This document shows, piece by piece, positions 13,921-15,292 of a DNA stretch of 15,292 bases; the first letter of the stretch is position 1, and every line of letters begins with the position of its first letter. The notes under the pieces are model-generated. The model made no database searches, was not told the DNA's origin, and saw only the letters and a program-made list of their open reading frames with translations. Made by a program: the position numbers and the translations under genes. This stretch comes from a bacterium UBP17_UBA6191 (GTDB lineage Bacteria; Muiribacteriota; UBA6191): the NCBI GenBank assembly GCA_002422125.1, contig DITF01000077.1:1-15292 (forward strand). The letters run 5' to 3'.

Positions 13921-14072
13921 TTGAATAGGTTTCAGGAACATTTTTCTTTAACTCATCTTGCTCAAGGGTTGGGCTGGGCAATGCATCTGGACTATGACTT
14001 ATGGAAAATTCTTGGAATTCAATTACTTGCCATGCCGGTTCCCTCAAAATCCACAATATTCAATCAAAGGTA
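13921..14072 (+). CDS. Possible 50-aa small protein between the RmlC-type and thioredoxin-fold genes
   Basis: An open frame from TTG 13921 to TAA 14072 fills the 160-base gap almost exactly: it begins five bases after one stop and ends four bases before the next start. The deduced product opens LNRFQEHFSLTHLAQGLGWA and has a hydrophobic middle (WKILGIQLLAMPV). An internal ATG at 13981 is an alternative start. There is only a weak AGG-type site before TTG. No family is recognised, and an open frame of this size can arise by chance. Confidence 0.25.
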
Positions 14073-14076
14073 AAAA

Positions 14077-15015
14077 ATGAAATCATACTTGATATCGCTA
14101 ATTTTTTTGATTTCGTCTGTTGGTGCAAATCCCTCTGTGCTTGTGTTTACAGCCAAAGGTTGTATGTTTTCACAAGAAGCAAAACAGGCGATTTCACAAA
14201 ATGAGGCATTAATTGATTTTTTGGGAGGAAAATCTGTAATTGATGTGTCCGCAGATTCTTCTCCAGAGTTGGCCCAAAAATACAATGTAGTGAGTTTTCC
14301 CACTTATGTATTTTTGGATCAAAATGGCAGGGAAACCTGGAGGGATTCAGGGTACGCAGATGCCGAGGAACTCCTAAAGATGATGATCTCATATTATGAC
14401 AAGCCTGATGGTTTGCCGGAGATTTTGAATCGACTAAAGACTTATCCAACTGCTATGGATTTGTACATTGCTGCTGTCCAGCTTATAGGCCGGAAACAAT
14501 TTTCTGAAGCGATTCGCCTTATTCGTGCACAGAGCTTTGAAAAACTGTCAAATCTGGAAAGACGAAGTATCAATAGTCTAATGTATCGTGCAGCCGCCGG
14601 ACTAGAGGACTATTCTATTCTGTTAAATGGCATAAATAACGCCGTGATTCATGGTAAGGAAGAGTGGGAATTTACAGGCCAACCAGCATTGGATGAGTTT
14701 TATCGTACTATGGAAAACAGAAAAAACTGGGGCTATTTTTTTGAGAGTTTACAAAAGTTTTTGCTGGATTCGAATCAGAATCCAGGATTCTATTTTTCAT
14801 TATCCAATGCCTACCTTCACTCAAAAACCAAGCCGATTTTAGGGTACCATTACGCCAAAAAGGCCGTTTATTTGGCAAAAAACAGAAATCAACTGAATCC
14901 AAATCACTATTTTTTACTTCGCAATTGGAGTAAACATTTTGGACTTCGCAGCAGGCAGCAGGAACTTGAAAAACATATTTTACTGACCTATGGAATTGAT
15001 GTCTCGGCAAAATAG
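14077..15015 (+). CDS. Exported thioredoxin-fold protein with CxxS active site and helical C-terminal domain
   Basis: 312 aa. An N-terminal signal peptide (MKSYLISLIFLISSVGA, cleavage near A17) directs it out of the cytoplasm. A thioredoxin fold follows: LVFTAKGCMFSQEAK with C29-M-F-S32, and the cis-proline loop VVSFPTYVFLDQNG. The second active-site cysteine is replaced by serine, so a monothiol or holdase/isomerase-like role is more likely than disulfide oxidation or reduction by a CxxC pair. The remaining 190 or so residues are predicted helical and TPR-like (AAVQLIGRKQFSEAIRLI, then FYFSLSNAYLHSK, HYAKKAVYLAKN). AAAGG six bases before the ATG supports the start. Partner and substrate are unknown. 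Confidence 0.72.
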   Translation: MKSYLISLIFLISSVGANPSVLVFTAKGCMFSQEAKQAISQNEALIDFLGGKSVIDVSADSSPELAQKYNVVSFPTYVFLDQNGRETWRDSGYADAEELLKMMISYYDKPDGLPEILNRLKTYPTAMDLYIAAVQLIGRKQFSEAIRLIRAQSFEKLSNLERRSINSLMYRAAAGLEDYSILLNGINNAVIHGKEEWEFTGQPALDEFYRTMENRKNWGYFFESLQKFLLDSNQNPGFYFSLSNAYLHSKTKPILGYHYAKKAVYLAKNRNQLNPNHYFLLRNWSKHFGLRSRQQELEKHILLTYGIDVSAK

Positions 15016-15069
15016 AATTTCCTGTTTTCGGACAATTACAGCGTTTCCCCATCGCTTTTAATACGCAAC

Positions 15070-15292
15070 TCAATTCTTGATGCCCTGCTCCCGCCTAAAC
15101 TGCGAAAGGAGAGCCAAGGATCTCTCAATCTCTTCCCGATGATGAAGGTAGGTATGATGAAGCCAACAAAGGGTGGTTAAATTCTCAACTGTATTTTTGC
15201 CCCCATCCTTCACGGGTTTTATGTGATGAAAGTGTAAATACCTTCGATGATTGCAGCGCTTTCCATCCTTTTGGAAACTACACTGGCCCTTA
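15070..15292 (-). CDS. HNH endonuclease, C-terminal part, cut by the window edge
   Basis: The frame is open to the right edge; 73 residues are visible before TGA. It shows GQCSFQKDGKRC (a zinc-ligand CxxxxxxxC), HFHHIKPVKDGG with the HH of the HNH motif, then ENLTTLCWLHH (Asn and final His, with a further zinc-ligand Cys). This is the C-terminal zinc-finger HNH nuclease domain. Similar domains end proteins of the McrA-like type and the many HNH proteins of predatory and soil bacteria. The start and N-terminal domain lie outside the window. It converges with the thioredoxin-fold gene across a 54-base spacer (15016-15069), which holds no clear terminator. Confidence 0.8.
   Translation of the reverse strand, partial: KGQCSFQKDGKRCNHRRYLHFHHIKPVKDGGKNTVENLTTLCWLHHTYLHHREEIERSLALLSQFRREQGIKN

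Noticed and set aside
14708..15073. 121-codon minus-strand ORF
   Set aside because: Mostly antisense to the thioredoxin-fold gene; the real minus-strand gene here is the HNH frame ending at 15070.
1..15292. CRISPR arrays, tRNA or rRNA genes, integrase attachment sites
   Set aside because: No regularly spaced short repeats, cloverleaf-like sequences or rRNA segments were seen; the only repeats found are the element copies and ends.

Overview
The window is gene-dense bacterial DNA of moderate, slightly AT-leaning composition, with short spacers and several tightly packed gene pairs. The phylum cannot be fixed from sequence alone. The UDP-uronate genes, the polyprenyl-phosphate glycosyltransferase pair and the UbiB kinase-like protein point to a Gram-negative-type envelope. 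The HNH protein at the right edge and a YjfB-like small protein would fit a Bdellovibrionota-like bacterium, but that is only an impression.

Layout. (1) 1-1673: the 3' three quarters of priA, cut by the left edge. (2) 1674-1849: a 176-bp palindromic miniature element starting at the first base after the priA stop codon, followed by a promoter-sized spacer. (3) 1986-5580, plus strand: mtaB (tRNA ms2t6A synthesis), a GT-C-like membrane glycosyltransferase and a DPM1-like family 2 glycosyltransferase, almost without gaps. (4) 5585-7825, minus strand and convergent with the last: a nucleotide-sugar dehydrogenase and a UDP-glucuronate 4-epimerase. Together, regions 3 and 4 could make UDP-GalA, load it on polyprenyl phosphate and transfer it to an envelope acceptor. 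(5) 7869-10236, minus strand: a PQQ-type beta-propeller protein and an Rpn-family nuclease/transposase gene split by a second copy of the 176-bp element. (6) 10306-13310, minus strand: a DUF3900-like protein, a 61-aa YjfB-like protein and a UbiB-family protein, the last two sharing a 4-base start/stop overlap. (7) 13365-15015, plus strand: an RmlC-type sugar epimerase, a possible 50-codon ORF and an exported thioredoxin-fold protein with a CxxS active site. (8) 15070-15292, minus strand: the C-terminal part of an HNH endonuclease.

The strongest unexplained structure is the repeat family. Two full copies (1674-1849 and 9463-9638) have the same length, 17-bp terminal inverted repeats beginning GAGCC, a palindrome centred on the element midpoint, and flanks consistent with a 3-bp TAA-like target duplication. 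There is one solo end at 7839-7853 and one degenerate end at 1853-1869. Removing copy B plus one target triplet exactly restores a 300-codon Rpn reading frame, so it is a demonstrable insertion. No transposase that could move it lies in the window. I saw no tRNA, rRNA or CRISPR array.
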